The translations under genes were made by a program, and so were the position numbers. Positions 44,986 to 55,440 of a stretch of 64,000 nucleotides of DNA are shown piece after piece. The notes beneath the pieces are model-generated. The model was not told the DNA's origin. It saw only the letters and a list, made by a program, of their open reading frames with translations, and searched no databases. The stretch's first letter is position 1, and the number at the start of each line of letters is the position of its first letter. The DNA comes from Bathynomus jamesi (taxonomy: Eukaryota; Arthropoda; Malacostraca; Isopoda; Cirolanidae): the NCBI GenBank assembly GCA_023014485.1, contig JAJOZX010009432.1:62001-126000 (forward strand), given 5' to 3'.

Positions 44986-45214
44986 GCGAGAGCTGCCACG
45001 GGCCCCGGGGAAGTATTGGTATATGGGCCCCCTGTTTACTCAGTATTTTATCATGAATGTTTTTTGTGTACATAACAAGCAAACTGATTATTATTAATGT
45101 ATTAGAAAAATCGCTTGGGGTTTTCTTTGCTGTTACGAGCTATGGAAATTTCAAAATCGCACTTGAACTTTTTTATTACGCTTTTCGCTTCACGCCTTAA
45201 AGATATATAGTTGT
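44986..45214 (+). mobile_element. hAT-like end fragment
   Basis: CAGGGCCGGCGAGAGCTGCC at 44988, then GGGCCCCGGGG and GGGCCCCCTG resemble the left end of the hAT at 12071 (CAGGGCCG then GGGGCCC). No right partner was found, so it is a truncated or recombined end. Confidence 0.4.
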
Positions 45215-45580
45215 TTCATAATCACAAATTGTCTTTATCGCACTTATGTAGCTGATAAGTCCTATCTCTACTCTTTATAATATCTCCTACTCTAGAAGTA
45301 AACCACAAGGGCTTGTTATTTACTTTTGCACGCTTAATCTTGAACGGTACACATTCCTCATTTATAGTCCTAAACACTACTTCAAACGAGTCCCACATTA
45401 TTTTTGTGTTGGAGGTCCCCATTACGTTTTCCCATTCGATGCATGACAATTCATTTCTAAATTAAAAAGTCTGCGCGCTGGAAGTCAGGAATTTTCACCG
45501 AGTTAGCTGGTTTCGAGTGACTTACTGTGAGGACAAACTCTACCATATTGTTATCGCTATTGCTACTATTAGGTTTCTTT
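45215..45580 (-). pseudogene. LINE (non-LTR retrotransposon) fragment
   Basis: NSDNNMVEFVLTVSHSKPAN and VKIPDFQRADF, a frameshift, then IEWENVMGTSNTKIMWDSFE, INEECVPFKIKRAKVNNKPL and WFTSRVGDIIKSRDRTYQLH. This is the end of the APE-type endonuclease (SDNN) and the linker before reverse transcriptase in Jockey/CR1-like elements. The reverse transcriptase is absent. Confidence 0.65.
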
Positions 45581-46181
45581 ATTGTGAAGTGAATGTAATG
45601 TTGCATGCGTTTTCTACGGCTCGGAAGGCTTCTCCTACGAATTTGTGTTCGTGCAATAAAATTATTTAAATCTTCGTGTTCTTCTTTCTTCCATTTGGCT
45701 TGAAAGATAGCTTCTAATGTTGCCAAAGGTTGTGCGAGTGTTATTTCCTACTAAAATTCTAATAAATGTTTTTTTAAATAGTTCCAAGTCGTAGCTTCGG
45801 TAATAGATAGGACACATGTAACTCTATCATGGGCGTTCCCCTCTTTAGAGTCAATAAACCTTTTAGCTTCCATAATTTTTATGTCATTGCCTGTGATGTT
45901 TTCATGCAAGAAATGCTGTTCTAGAGACTGAATCCAAGGTCTTACGCGCAGCTCAACGAAGTTATTGCTATGGTTCCTTTAAAAATTAGGACAGTATGGG
46001 GAAGGTTTACAAGTCTACCTAAATTAATGTATGCTGGGGAAGTTGTTTGAGACATGTTGGCTTGTGCTTGATTTGAAGAAGTTTCTGTGTTTGGAAGTAT
46101 GTTTGAAGGGCGCGCGGTAGGTGGGAAAATGGGTGTAGGAGAATTTTCAATGTCAGAAAGCGCACCGTCTGAATCGCTCAT
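45581..46181 (-). pseudogene. Retrotransposon gag-like fragment
   Basis: Starts MSDSDGALSDIENSPTPIFP (Pro/Ser/Thr-rich), then LRVRPWIQSLEQHFLHENIT, KIMEAKRFIDSKEGNAHDRV and AKWKKEEHEDLNNFIARTQ after frame changes. The W-I-x-x-L-E-x-H-F...AK-x-x-ID layout recalls gag capsid domains of LTR elements. No zinc knuckle is visible. It adjoins the LINE fragment directly, so the two are separate truncated insertions. Confidence 0.4.
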
Positions 46182-46879
46182 ATGTAAAGCCGTAAAGGTA
46201 CTGTTAATTTACTATTCTAATTTGGTATGTTCAACCTATCTCAATTTACGACGGAATAATCATTTGAGTGGCTTTCCTAACTAGCCTATCTAAGAAATAC
46301 ACAAATAAATGCTCAACAAATTGCCTAACTAGGAAAAAAATCAAAATGAAATGTAAACAAATGCAAAAAAGTTTAAACAAAAATTCACTCGAATGTACGG
46401 TAATATTATAAATGGCACATTAAATAAAATTATTCTATGCTAAATATAATAATGGAAATAAATCGGTTTCAATAAAAAGAAGTGAATCACTGGTGTATGG
46501 AGTGTTCACTGTGTTTTGTGTTAATTCTGACTTGGTACTAATGATTAACTGTTAATTATGCTCGCTCATCAAATGTTTAGTAATTAATTTGAAAAAAGAT
46601 CTGTACTTAACAGGATTCCTACAAGATTCTCGCTGGCCACTTGTTCCTGGACGAAGAATGGGTGTGAAGAACATGGACGTCGTGACATGCCGGTCAACTG
46701 ATGGATATAAAGAACTGGAAGTCGTGACACGCCGGTCAACTGATGTATCCACAATTAGTTGAATGTTGGTTCTAGTTCCAGGGTCTAGAAGAGTGGAAGA
46801 ATCCTGGTTGAAAAGGTCGCCAGTTGTTAACCCTTCGTCTATGGCCTTGGGTGGTTCGAGGTTGACGGGAGTTCTAGTT
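46182..46879. other. Spacer with a short minisatellite
   Basis: GTCGTGACAyGCCGGTCAACTGATG occurs twice, about 57 bp apart (46679-46743). The minus ORF there is the repeat read through. No gene. Confidence 0.4.
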
Positions 46880-47690
46880 AAGTGGCAGCAACGGATTCCT
46901 CACTTTGGGGTAGAGAGTGCCGTATAAGAGTAGTATGGTGTAAAAAAGGTAGAGTGCAATGCAATTGCAAAATATTACGTAATGTTGAAATGTTGCAAGA
47001 GTTCCACCCCCTTTTATTGCCAAAACCCCCACCCCCCTTTGTTGCAAAAAAAAATGAGAGAGAGAGCGAGAGTACCGACCTTTGTTGCCAACTCCAAAAT
47101 GGGATTGCAAGGGGCATGCAACTTGGAGGCGGAGTTCTCCCCCAAGCTATTCCCCCCAAAGGGGGATACCTAACCTAAGGGCGCCTCTTTGGGGAGGAAG
47201 GGGTTTCCTCACCCCCCCAAAGGGGCATACCTAACCTAAGAGGTCTCTATGGAAGGGAAGGGGTTTCCTCACCACCCAAAGGGTCAGAAAAAGAAAGGAC
47301 CAGAGATCCTTGCTCGGCTGGGAGCCGAGCTTGTATGACTCCGTCGTCCGCCTCCCGCTCTTTTATAGACCTCTAATCCGCCAGTTGGCTGAGTTGCCAG
47401 ATAGCGCCATGTATTTAATTTATTAATCAGCCAGAGCCAGTTGGCTTAACAGTCAGTTGGCTTAGAAGGCTGAGAAATACATTGTTTATTATTCCTCCGT
47501 CATCTGTCTTAGAAAGCTGATAGCAATAATTAATTTAATTAAAGCATATATTCTTCTGTCATCTGACTTACAGGGTTGAGCTACCAGATAGAAATAATCA
47601 TTTAATTAAAGCATATATTAATCAGCCAGAGCCAGTTGGCTTAGAAGGCTGAGGATTAGAGTGTTTATTATTCCATACAATGGAGATATA
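46880..47690 (-). repeat. Inverted relative of the repeat at 7475-8395
   Basis: CACCCCCCTTTGTTGCAA, GGACCAGAGATCCTTGCTCGG and GCTCGGCTGGGAGCCGAGC (hairpin), followed by CTCTTTTATAGACCTCTAAT (TATA on the minus strand), mirror the blocks at 7484-7680 and 8280-8345. GCCAGTTGGCT-type motifs repeat to the right. The ORFs here overlap on both strands and are not genes. Confidence 0.6.
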
Positions 47691-47708
47691 TGTATACAGC
47701 TAAATAAT

Positions 47709-47753
<45 letters not shown>

Positions 47754-47870
47754 ATATATATATTATGTGTATATTTGACTTTTAACCATTCGAACAAGGC
47801 ATAACAATGGTTTTCCGAAAAGCTGAATTGAATTGATTTGTTAATATTTTTAGAAAGACATTAAGCCTTC
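47691..47870. other. Spacer with (CA)n(TA)n
   Basis: A compound (AC)n/(AT)n microsatellite at about 47708-47765, then unique DNA to the retrotransposon; its last four bases CTTC are the target duplication. Confidence 0.6.
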
Positions 47871-49516
47871 TGATGTAGTGCCCAACCCGTATATTTATTT
47901 ATGGTACTGGACACCCTTTTAATTACGTTAATTCACTTCACGGGCACCCTTTAAGTTGGGCGTACCCAGTGATTTTATTTCTAATTATTTCTTATTTTCG
48001 TCCAGGATGACTCGGCCTACCCAAACGGATGGCCCTTTAAATTGATAGGCTAGGTTCCTTCGGCTTTCCAAAAGCCTACTTTGAACGTTAATTCTCCTCA
48101 GCTAACAAGAGAGGCCTATTTCAAGGTATCTAGAACAACACACGCCCTCTTATAAATTTTATTAAATATTACTCGAACAGTACATGCATTTAATAAATTT
48201 ATTCTGAAGTAAATTTATCAATTTCCATACAATCCAATCCAATCTTAACTTCAAAGACAAAGGTCACAGTTATATAATTTAAATCGTTAAATTTACCAAT
48301 TTTCCGCAAAATACAATTCAATTATAAATCCAAAGAAAACGTTAACAGTTATCTGAATTTCAATAATTTATATATCGAGGGGCTTTATATTTTAGTGCAA
48401 CAAAAATAAATAACAAGAAATGAAGTGGTCGGAATTGACCAGGATATTCGAAGAATTATTCTACTTACTACTGCAGAAGACAAAATTACTCTCAATTGTG
48501 CTGCGTACGGTCCGTAGATTTACGGCCCGCCCAAAATTTTCAAACTACAGTATATCAACTAACGGGACTTACTTCTGAACCCAAATTGACGGATTCAGGA
48601 ACTAGGGGCCCAGACGTACCCCGTTTAGCATTTACTTGGAGCCAAATTAAACTAATGGAAAGTTCACAAAACTCTTGGTCCGTTGGTTAACAGTAATTAA
48701 GATACAATCAAATTATCGGTTAAGGTCGCTAACAATAAACTTTCTTTGCACAGGTTTCCGCGTAAACTAATGACATGCTATACTTTCCGTTTTAAATTTT
48801 CTTACGCCACAAGTCTACAGGGGGTTTGTTTAGCCACAGTTAACTTCAAGGAGGACGACTACAACTAACTTAACAATTTTCGAATTTACTTTACAATTTT
48901 GAAGGACCCCGCCTTCCAATGTTCTGAAAGCCTATCAAACCCTTTGTTTTTCCTAAGACGTCCCCCAGAAGGCTATTACCCATACAAGAGGGAAAGAAGG
49001 CGTCTTTACTACGTTTCCCAGGATCCTGGGCCCCCTGATTGGAGCGGGACCTGATTTCCGAGTATAGACCCCTCCTTCTTCCCAAAATACATTTAAATAT
49101 AGTTAACAGATTCGAAGTCCCAATTTTATGACCCCCTCGTGGTTCAACTTTAGCAGCGTCTTCGAATCTGCTTACAAAAGTCGCACCATCCCGCGAAACG
49201 AATCCAAAAATTTTCGACCCAGCGAAAGAGGAACCAACCATTTGCACGTACATCCAAATCCGTTGGATTACCCTTCCCTGGGGTCGGGTCTCGGTGATAA
49301 ACCTCTGTCCCCACGTGGTTTGGCTTTATTACTTCTCTGAGAATCCGAACTAAGATAGAACAAACTTTAAACAATCTGAAACACTTCGGATTTATTCGTT
49401 CATGAATGTTTAAAACAAACCACACTGCGTTCAGAGATGTACACCACGAAATCTTAAAATAACATTCCTTCACTTATTTTATAAAAGATTCTGCATGCAA
49501 CTTCATGGTTACGACA
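47871..49516 (-). repeat. 3' LTR (left)
   Basis: Carries about 120 bp (48434-48550) that the other LTR lacks; the deletion in the right LTR has AGT microhomology at its edges. Otherwise the two LTRs differ by scattered single-base changes and small indels. Confidence 0.93.
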
Positions 49517-49531
49517 TCCCTCCCCTCCTTT
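49517..49531 (-). promoter_or_regulatory. Polypurine tract
   Basis: AAAGGAGGGGAGGGA on the minus strand, directly next to the TGTCG start of the 3' LTR. Primes plus-strand DNA synthesis. Confidence 0.85.
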
Positions 49532-49759
49532 AATTTTGCACTCCGATGCAAACTTTCTTAACTAGGGTCGGGTATTATCACTTTACTCACAACACAAAAT
49601 TTCCATTTACTTGTCCCCTTTATTGGGACTATCACTGATAGATTTTATTTGTCCCCTTTATTGGGACACCAACACTGACACACTTAATTTTAGTCATCCT
49701 CGGGTTCCTCGTAGTGTACTCGAGGTCGGGGCCTAAGAGCATACACGCTCAAACGGTGG

Positions 49760-50190
49760 CCCTGTGAAAGCAGCCTGTCTGCTTTCTCCGGGGGACCCTA
49801 TTCCCATAAGGTCCCCGCGAGGAGGTAGTTCGGAAGCACCTGGCGGCTCCTGCCGCCACTCGGTCCTGCCAGGGGGCAGGAGGTGCACTCCGGTTCACCT
49901 CCACGGGTCGATGTTCCTCCGTTCCCTGGGCGAAGCTCTCGGGGAGGAAGTAGCTCGGAGGCGCCCGGCGGATCCCATTCCGCCACTCGGTCCTGCCAGC
50001 GGGCAAGAAGCGCCCTCCGGTTCACCTCCCCTAGTCGATGTTTCTCCCTGTCCTGGGCGAAGCTCTCCGTGAGGAAGTAGTTCGGAAGCGCCCGGCGGTC
50101 CTCGTTCCGCCGCTCGGTCCTGCCAGGGGGCGGGAGGCGCCTTCCGGTTCACTTCCCCGTGTTGATGTTTCTCCGGTGTCGAGGGCGAAG
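49760..50190 (-). repeat. 127-bp GC-rich tandem repeat at the end of pol
   Basis: CGGTTCACyTCC recurs at 49891, 50018 and 50145, with an older partial unit to the left. Because 127 is not a multiple of three, the same DNA is read in successive frames (GGEPEGASCPLAGPSGG and ASELLPHGELRPG-type peptides alternate). Base composition is far richer in G+C than the surroundings. Confidence 0.8.
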
Positions 50191-53100
50191 CTCCCGAGAG
50201 GAGGGGCGGTGGCCCTTCCCCCATCTCATCCCCTGCGTCGTCCGCCCCGCCTTGTCGCTCAACGTCCCATGGGGCATCGATGCTGCGGCGGATGCGGTCT
50301 CGATGGATCACTATCTGATGTCCAGTGATCATGTGACGCAGGAGATAAGTGACTGGAGTCTTCTGTTCGATGATGATGTAGGGACCCTCGTACCGGGGCT
50401 CCAACTTGCCTCTGCCCGGTCGCGGGTAATCAATGTACACCAAGCCATGGGGCGCCTTCTCTTCGAACGGCTTCAATTCCTTGATTCCGTTAGCCTTCTC
50501 GTATCTCCGCATGAACTCTTCCACTCGGCGGTAGATTTCGCTCAAACTCCTCTTTCGGTCTTCTGCGTATTCCTCTGGGTTGTACGGGCTCACGCACGCC
50601 TCCTGTGGCATGCGAAATAGCTTTGAAGGTACGTTGGGGCTCGCCCGTACATCAAGAAGAATGGAGAATACCCGTGGCTCGCTGCACTCGGATGTTCCGG
50701 ACAATTCCACGGTCTTGTCCAGTTTCTTCACAAAGTATGCGGAGTTTGATGCATAACTCTTTATTCAGACGTTCGACCTTCCCGTTGCTTTGGGGATGGT
50801 ATGCGGCGGTCCGTTGGTGTCGTACTTCCCAAACCCTGAAGAGCTCCTGCAAGGTAGAGTTCCAGAACTCCTTGCCTTGGTCGGATACTACTGCTGAAGG
50901 GGCACCCAGTTTGCACCGTATCAAACGATGGCACTTGTCCGCCACCTCCCGGGCCGTCTTGTCCTTTATTGCTGCCAGTATGGTGAATTTGCTGAAACTA
51001 TCCACACACGTGAGGATATAATGGCTGCCTTCCACGGTCGGAGGAAGGGGACCAACTAAGTCCACGTGCAGAAGTTCCCAAGGACTGTGGCCTCGCACAC
51101 AAGGCATTGTTTCCACAGTCACTTTCCGCGTCTTTTGTTCCGCGCGCACGTGTCGCACGCTTGGACTACCTGCCGTACCTGTTGAACCATACCTGGCCAA
51201 AATAAAGGTCCCGTAGGATTTCTGTAGTCCCGGCAGCTCCCGGATGAATGCTCCCGACGTCAGTGTGGGCTTTCCAAATGAGCTGCTCTCTCAACTTTTT
51301 AGGAACTACGATGACCTCTCTTCCGTTCGCATCGATGTAAACCAGCAGGTTCCTCACTAGTTTGACTCTCGACGGCTGGATGGGCTTGGTTACGGACCAG
51401 CTGAAAGCCTTTCCTTCTTCGATGGCTGCTCGAATTGCCGCTATTTCAACGTCCTTCTGCTGTTGTTTGCCGATTACCTTGCGATCAATGATCGCTTTTT
51501 CGGATATTGCGTTCACAAACTCCTTCGTCACTCCAGGCGGGCGGGACAACCAATCGGCCACTCTGTTGAGTTTGCCTTTCACGTACTCGATGAGAACGTC
51601 GCAGTCTTGCAATGTCATAACCGAACGCTCTAGTCTTCCATTGGGCTCTCGGTGTCCTTCCCTCAGAAGCCACTTCAACGGCTTATGGTCAGAACGGACG
51701 ATGACTCTCTGCCCAAATATAACATTGCTTCAATTCCTTTTTGTTGGTTGGCCTCTGGGAGTTTTTGATGGCCTCTTCTTTGGATTGTTGTGGCTTCACC
51801 CCGTTCCTGGTGACCACATGGCCTAATTACCCCACCTGGGACTGTAATAACTGACATTTTTCCAACTTTACCTTTAAGTTGGAGGTGCGTAGGCTATCCA
51901 AGGCTCGTCGTACCCTCTCGTCATGTCCTTCTAAAGACCTTCCAAGGACAATGAGGTCATCTAAGTAAATCTGTACTTCCTTGTCCAGTTGCTTCGGCAA
52001 AATAAAATTCATTACTCTTTGGAACACTGGTGGCCTATTGGACAACCAAACGGGACCACCCTGAACTCGAAATGACCGCTTCCCGTGGGGAAGGCAGTTT
52101 TCGAGATGCTATCGTCGTGAATGGCCAACTGCCAATATCCCGAGCGTAAATCCCTGCTCGAGAAGTAATGAGTCCCGTGCAACTTGGCCAAGGTTTCCTC
52201 AATGATGGGTACTTAATATTTGTCCTTGCTGCCATTGACGTCCCAAGGTCTATAGTCTACACAAAGCCTCAGGGCCCTACGCTTCTTTTCTTCAATCGCT
52301 TCCCCTTTGGACTCCTGTGGTCACTCTTCATTCCTAGTGATCACGTGGTCCTGGTACTCTACCGGTGACGGTAGTAGTTAATCTTTTCTTTCCCTCGTCG
52401 GTCTTCTTCCCTTTGAGAGCGACGGACATCGGTGAACATGCGTCTTGAGGTGTTTTCAATCTCTTCTTAGTCACTTGTGGAAATTTGGCTCTTTCTCACC
52501 GTGACACTTGTTCCATTTTTCTTTTCGGGCGAGGAATCAAACGGCTGTCCGACGAACCTCCCCGTTCTCGTTGCCTCAACCACCATGCCGATGTCATCTT
52601 ATCTTCAAGGTAATACTCTTTAGTCGTCACCTTTTTTCTCAAGATACTTTACCGCCTCCTTGGAAAGTGTTAACTTCCCGTTGAGATTTCCGCTCTGTGA
52701 TACTTGCAAACCACGCTGAGCCTCACTGCACATTCATTGCAGCGTAGAGTAGACGTCCAGGGGAAACCATACCCCAAATTTTCTTCTTCGTCTATTCCCT
52801 TTTCCTTTAACTTCCCTTTGGGGATTCTGCTCGACAACTTCTCCAAGTATCCTCGAGCCTCACCGCATATCCCATGCAGCGGAGAATAGACGTCCAGGGG
52901 AACTCATACTCCCCATTTTTCACGATTACCAATGGAAACGACCAGGGGAACGGCTATGCTGTATCACTCCTTGATCCAGCATTTCTGCTATTTGTCGCTT
53001 TACCTCCTCCTCGTGTGTAATAGGTATCCTGTAGGGTCGCCTAAAGATGGGAGGATGGTCCTGGGTTTCCAACTTCATTGGCATCAGGTTATCATAACCC

Positions 53101-53930
53101 AATGGCTCGCCACCAGTGAGAAGACATCTGAATAATCCCTTAGCCACTCTTCGACGATTTTCCTTTCTTTGTCGGAAAAGGATTTCCAACCAAGGACATA
53201 GGACTTGAGGCGTGTCACTCGTTCTTCGAAGTCCTTCTTCGATGCTTGACTTCCTTTCACCGTGACATTCGTTCCAATTTGGGGTGAGCGTCGACTACCC
53301 TCCCAATTAGCTCTGCCTCCGTCACTATGCCCACGACGTCTCTTTTTTCGCCAAGGTATTCTTCGTCATCCTGATTGATCATCAGTAACCTCATCTTCCT
53401 CTGTGGGATCCTGCTCGGTAACATTTTTAAGTTTCCCCGAGCTTCACTGCACATCCCGTGCAGCGGAGAATAGACGTCCAAGGGAACTACGTCCCCGGGT
53501 CTCTGACTTCCCTCGTCAGAATCACGGCGGCCACCTTTAGTGTTTCGTGCGGGATTGCCTCTACCAGAGTCACCCTCGCACTTTACTGTCTACTCCCTTT
53601 ACTTGTAGGGTTACTGTTTCATTCAGAGTGACTGTCCTCTTCCGGTGGTCTACCTGGGCTGTACCTTTGTTTCGTCTTCATATCCTCCGAAACAATACGC
53701 CTATAGTCAAGTCTTGCTGAGCCTCTGGAATTATACAGACACAAAAGAATTCTTCAACCCCCCTTCCCATAGTCAAACTTACTTCTACTCCTCTTACATG
53801 AATGGGCGGGGCCGGTGCGACTGTGTACTGAGAAGTTGGCCACTGTCCAAAGAAGGCTCCCGATGTTCTTGTGCATAGCTTATGTCAATGTGACGGAAGC
53901 TCCACCATCGCTCAGCGCGGTGGAAGCTTG
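49895..53930 (-). pseudogene. Ty3/gypsy pol, frameshifted with an internal duplication
   Basis: In order: protease (QQASTALSDGGASVTL near 53922-53883, with DGG in place of the active-site D-S/T-G; then GVEEFFCVCIIPEAQQDLTI); reverse transcriptase start 53189-52926 (HPPIFRRPYRIPITHEEEVK); a duplicated linker at 52380-52920; reverse transcriptase core 52235-51830 (LSNRPPVFQRVMNFIL, IYLDDLIVLG); RNase H (SDHKPLKWLLREG, YVKGKLNRVADWLSR); integrase (HTDVGSIHPGAAGT zinc-binding region; HVDLVGPLPP, VVSDQGKEFWN, YHPQSNGKVERLNKE giving D,D,E); and a tail LEPRYEGPYIIIE to 49895. At least six frame breaks separate the parts. No chromodomain is recognised. Confidence 0.85.
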
Positions 53931-53962
53931 TTGAGCGACGAGTACTGGTAGGGTGATCAGTC

Positions 53963-55042
53963 CTAGCCGACGGACTCGCCGCTACTTCCTCTGAAGCTAT
54001 TCGGGAGGCTTCTCCTTCCAATCCTGTCGAAGGTTTGCTCGAGGGCACGCCTCTTCCCAATTTCGCATTTGCTGACAAATCTTGCACTGGCTCCGGCCAC
54101 TTTCTTCCATTGTTTCCTCTTTGGAGTCTCTGTCTTCATTTGACTTGGTTTGTTTTCTCTTCTGGTTTCTGATGGGGTTGTAGTCACTTCTTGAGTTGTT
54201 TTATTCCTCCTGTGACCAGTGTCACAGTTCTTCCTTCTGGGCTCTCCTCTCTTGCTGGACTTGTCTCCGTCGTTCACCTCCACATCCTTGATGTTGTCCT
54301 CCTTTGTGGCTGTTCTTTCTTCTGAATGTTGTGAGTTGTAGTCCCAGGATGTGGGAGGATTTTGCAGTTTCTGCAGTCTTCGGCTTCTGTCATGTGGCGT
54401 TTCTTCTCTTAGGACCTCTTCATCTCTTAGTCCTAAGCTTGGGTTGTTTACCGAAAACTGGGTTGATTCCATCCAATAGTCCCGAAAGGATGTTCCTTTG
54501 ATGCAATTACAAGCATACTCCGGCATAACGGTCTTCAACGCGTCCTTAGGTATGCCCACTTTAATATGTCTCCTTGTGGGATTAGCCTGAACCAAGGCAT
54601 TACCTGCACTTAATGTTCCTGTGGCAATTGGGTTGACTGTCTCACCTTGTTCCTTCCTGACGGCGTTTGGGCTGGTTCCTGGGTTCTCTTGTGCCCGTTC
54701 GCCCATAAACTTCGGCGAACTTCCTTCCAAGGTGTGTCCAAAAGTCGTTTGCTCAGGACCCCTTACTGCCTGTTCACGTTGCAAAGGTAAGCTAGTACTC
54801 TTTAATACCTGTACGACGGTTTTTATATTCTTCTGCCGGTCTTCGTCGGTGCGGTGTTTCTCGTCTCTTGTGGTGTGTGCACTTCTGCAAGGATTCTTTG
54901 GGATGTCTTCTGGGTTCTCTGGTCTCCACCCAATCCTTTCTGCCTCGAAAGTTCTTCTTCTGTAACGGGAGGAACTAGAGAGATTCTTCGGGGACGAACC
55001 CCCGACCTTCGGTTGTCCAATACTCCATCGCGGAATAATCAT
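53963..55042 (-). CDS. Gag-like ORF of the gypsy element
   Basis: Open frame of 359 residues beginning about 380 bases inside the primer site and ending just before the protease region. It is strongly basic and hydrophilic, rich in Lys, Arg, Ser, Thr and Glu (for example KRGEPRRKNCDTGHRRNKTT), with one hydrophobic patch (GIPKDALKTVMPEYACNCIK). No CCHC zinc knuckle is visible, and the position is the main argument for calling it Gag. It may be partly degenerate or in part the nucleocapsid end only. Confidence 0.55.
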   Translation of the reverse strand: MIIPRWSIGQPKVGGSSPKNLSSSSRYRRRTFEAERIGWRPENPEDIPKNPCRSAHTTRDEKHRTDEDRQKNIKTVVQVLKSTSLPLQREQAVRGPEQTTFGHTLEGSSPKFMGERAQENPGTSPNAVRKEQGETVNPIATGTLSAGNALVQANPTRRHIKVGIPKDALKTVMPEYACNCIKGTSFRDYWMESTQFSVNNPSLGLRDEEVLREETPHDRSRRLQKLQNPPTSWDYNSQHSEERTATKEDNIKDVEVNDGDKSSKRGEPRRKNCDTGHRRNKTTQEVTTTPSETRRENKPSQMKTETPKRKQWKKVAGASARFVSKCEIGKRRALEQTFDRIGRRSLPNSFRGSSGESVG

Positions 55043-55421
55043 TACAAGGTCTTCCAGTTTCGACCTTCTTCGATTTATTTCTTCCTAATTCCTTGCATTC
55101 CTTTAGTAACCGATAATGTTGGCCAAATTTATCCTTTTTAAATTTTCCAAACTTTCTGTACTTATTTCGTTTAAGTTCGTTGGTTCGGTATCACTCATGT
55201 CACTTGCTTTCTTCATTCGTTATTTCCACGCTCTTTACCGACATCGCGAAGTTTCTTTGTTTATTTATCTTTATTTTAAAACTTTCACTGTTAGCGACAC
55301 TTTTTACTGTTCTCAATTATTTTACCGAATTACTGTTGCAAATACTTTCTACGTTCGTGCTTTACTGTCACGAAAATTTATTTTAACAAGTTACACTCTT
55401 GCGATAAATACCTTGCAATAG
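55043..55421. other. Leader of the gypsy element
   Basis: Between the primer site and the gag-like ORF on the minus strand. Short plus-strand ORFs here are shadows. No stable structure was identified. Confidence 0.4.
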
Positions 55422-55439
55422 ATCCCACTTCTGACACCA
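55422..55439 (-). promoter_or_regulatory. Primer-binding site, tRNA-Leu
   Basis: TGGTGTCAGAAGTGGGAT on the minus strand, one base inside the 5' LTR. It is the exact complement of ATCCCACTTCTGACACCA, the 3' end plus CCA of animal tRNA-Leu(CAA) as I recall it. Confidence 0.85.
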
Positions 55440-55440
55440 T

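Noticed and set aside
49764..50620. Plus-strand GC-rich ORFs
   Set aside because: Antisense of the gypsy pol tail and its 127-bp repeat.
53963..55042. Env or accessory protein in the gypsy element
   Set aside because: It is at the 5' side, before the protease, where Gag belongs, and has no signal peptide or membrane segment.
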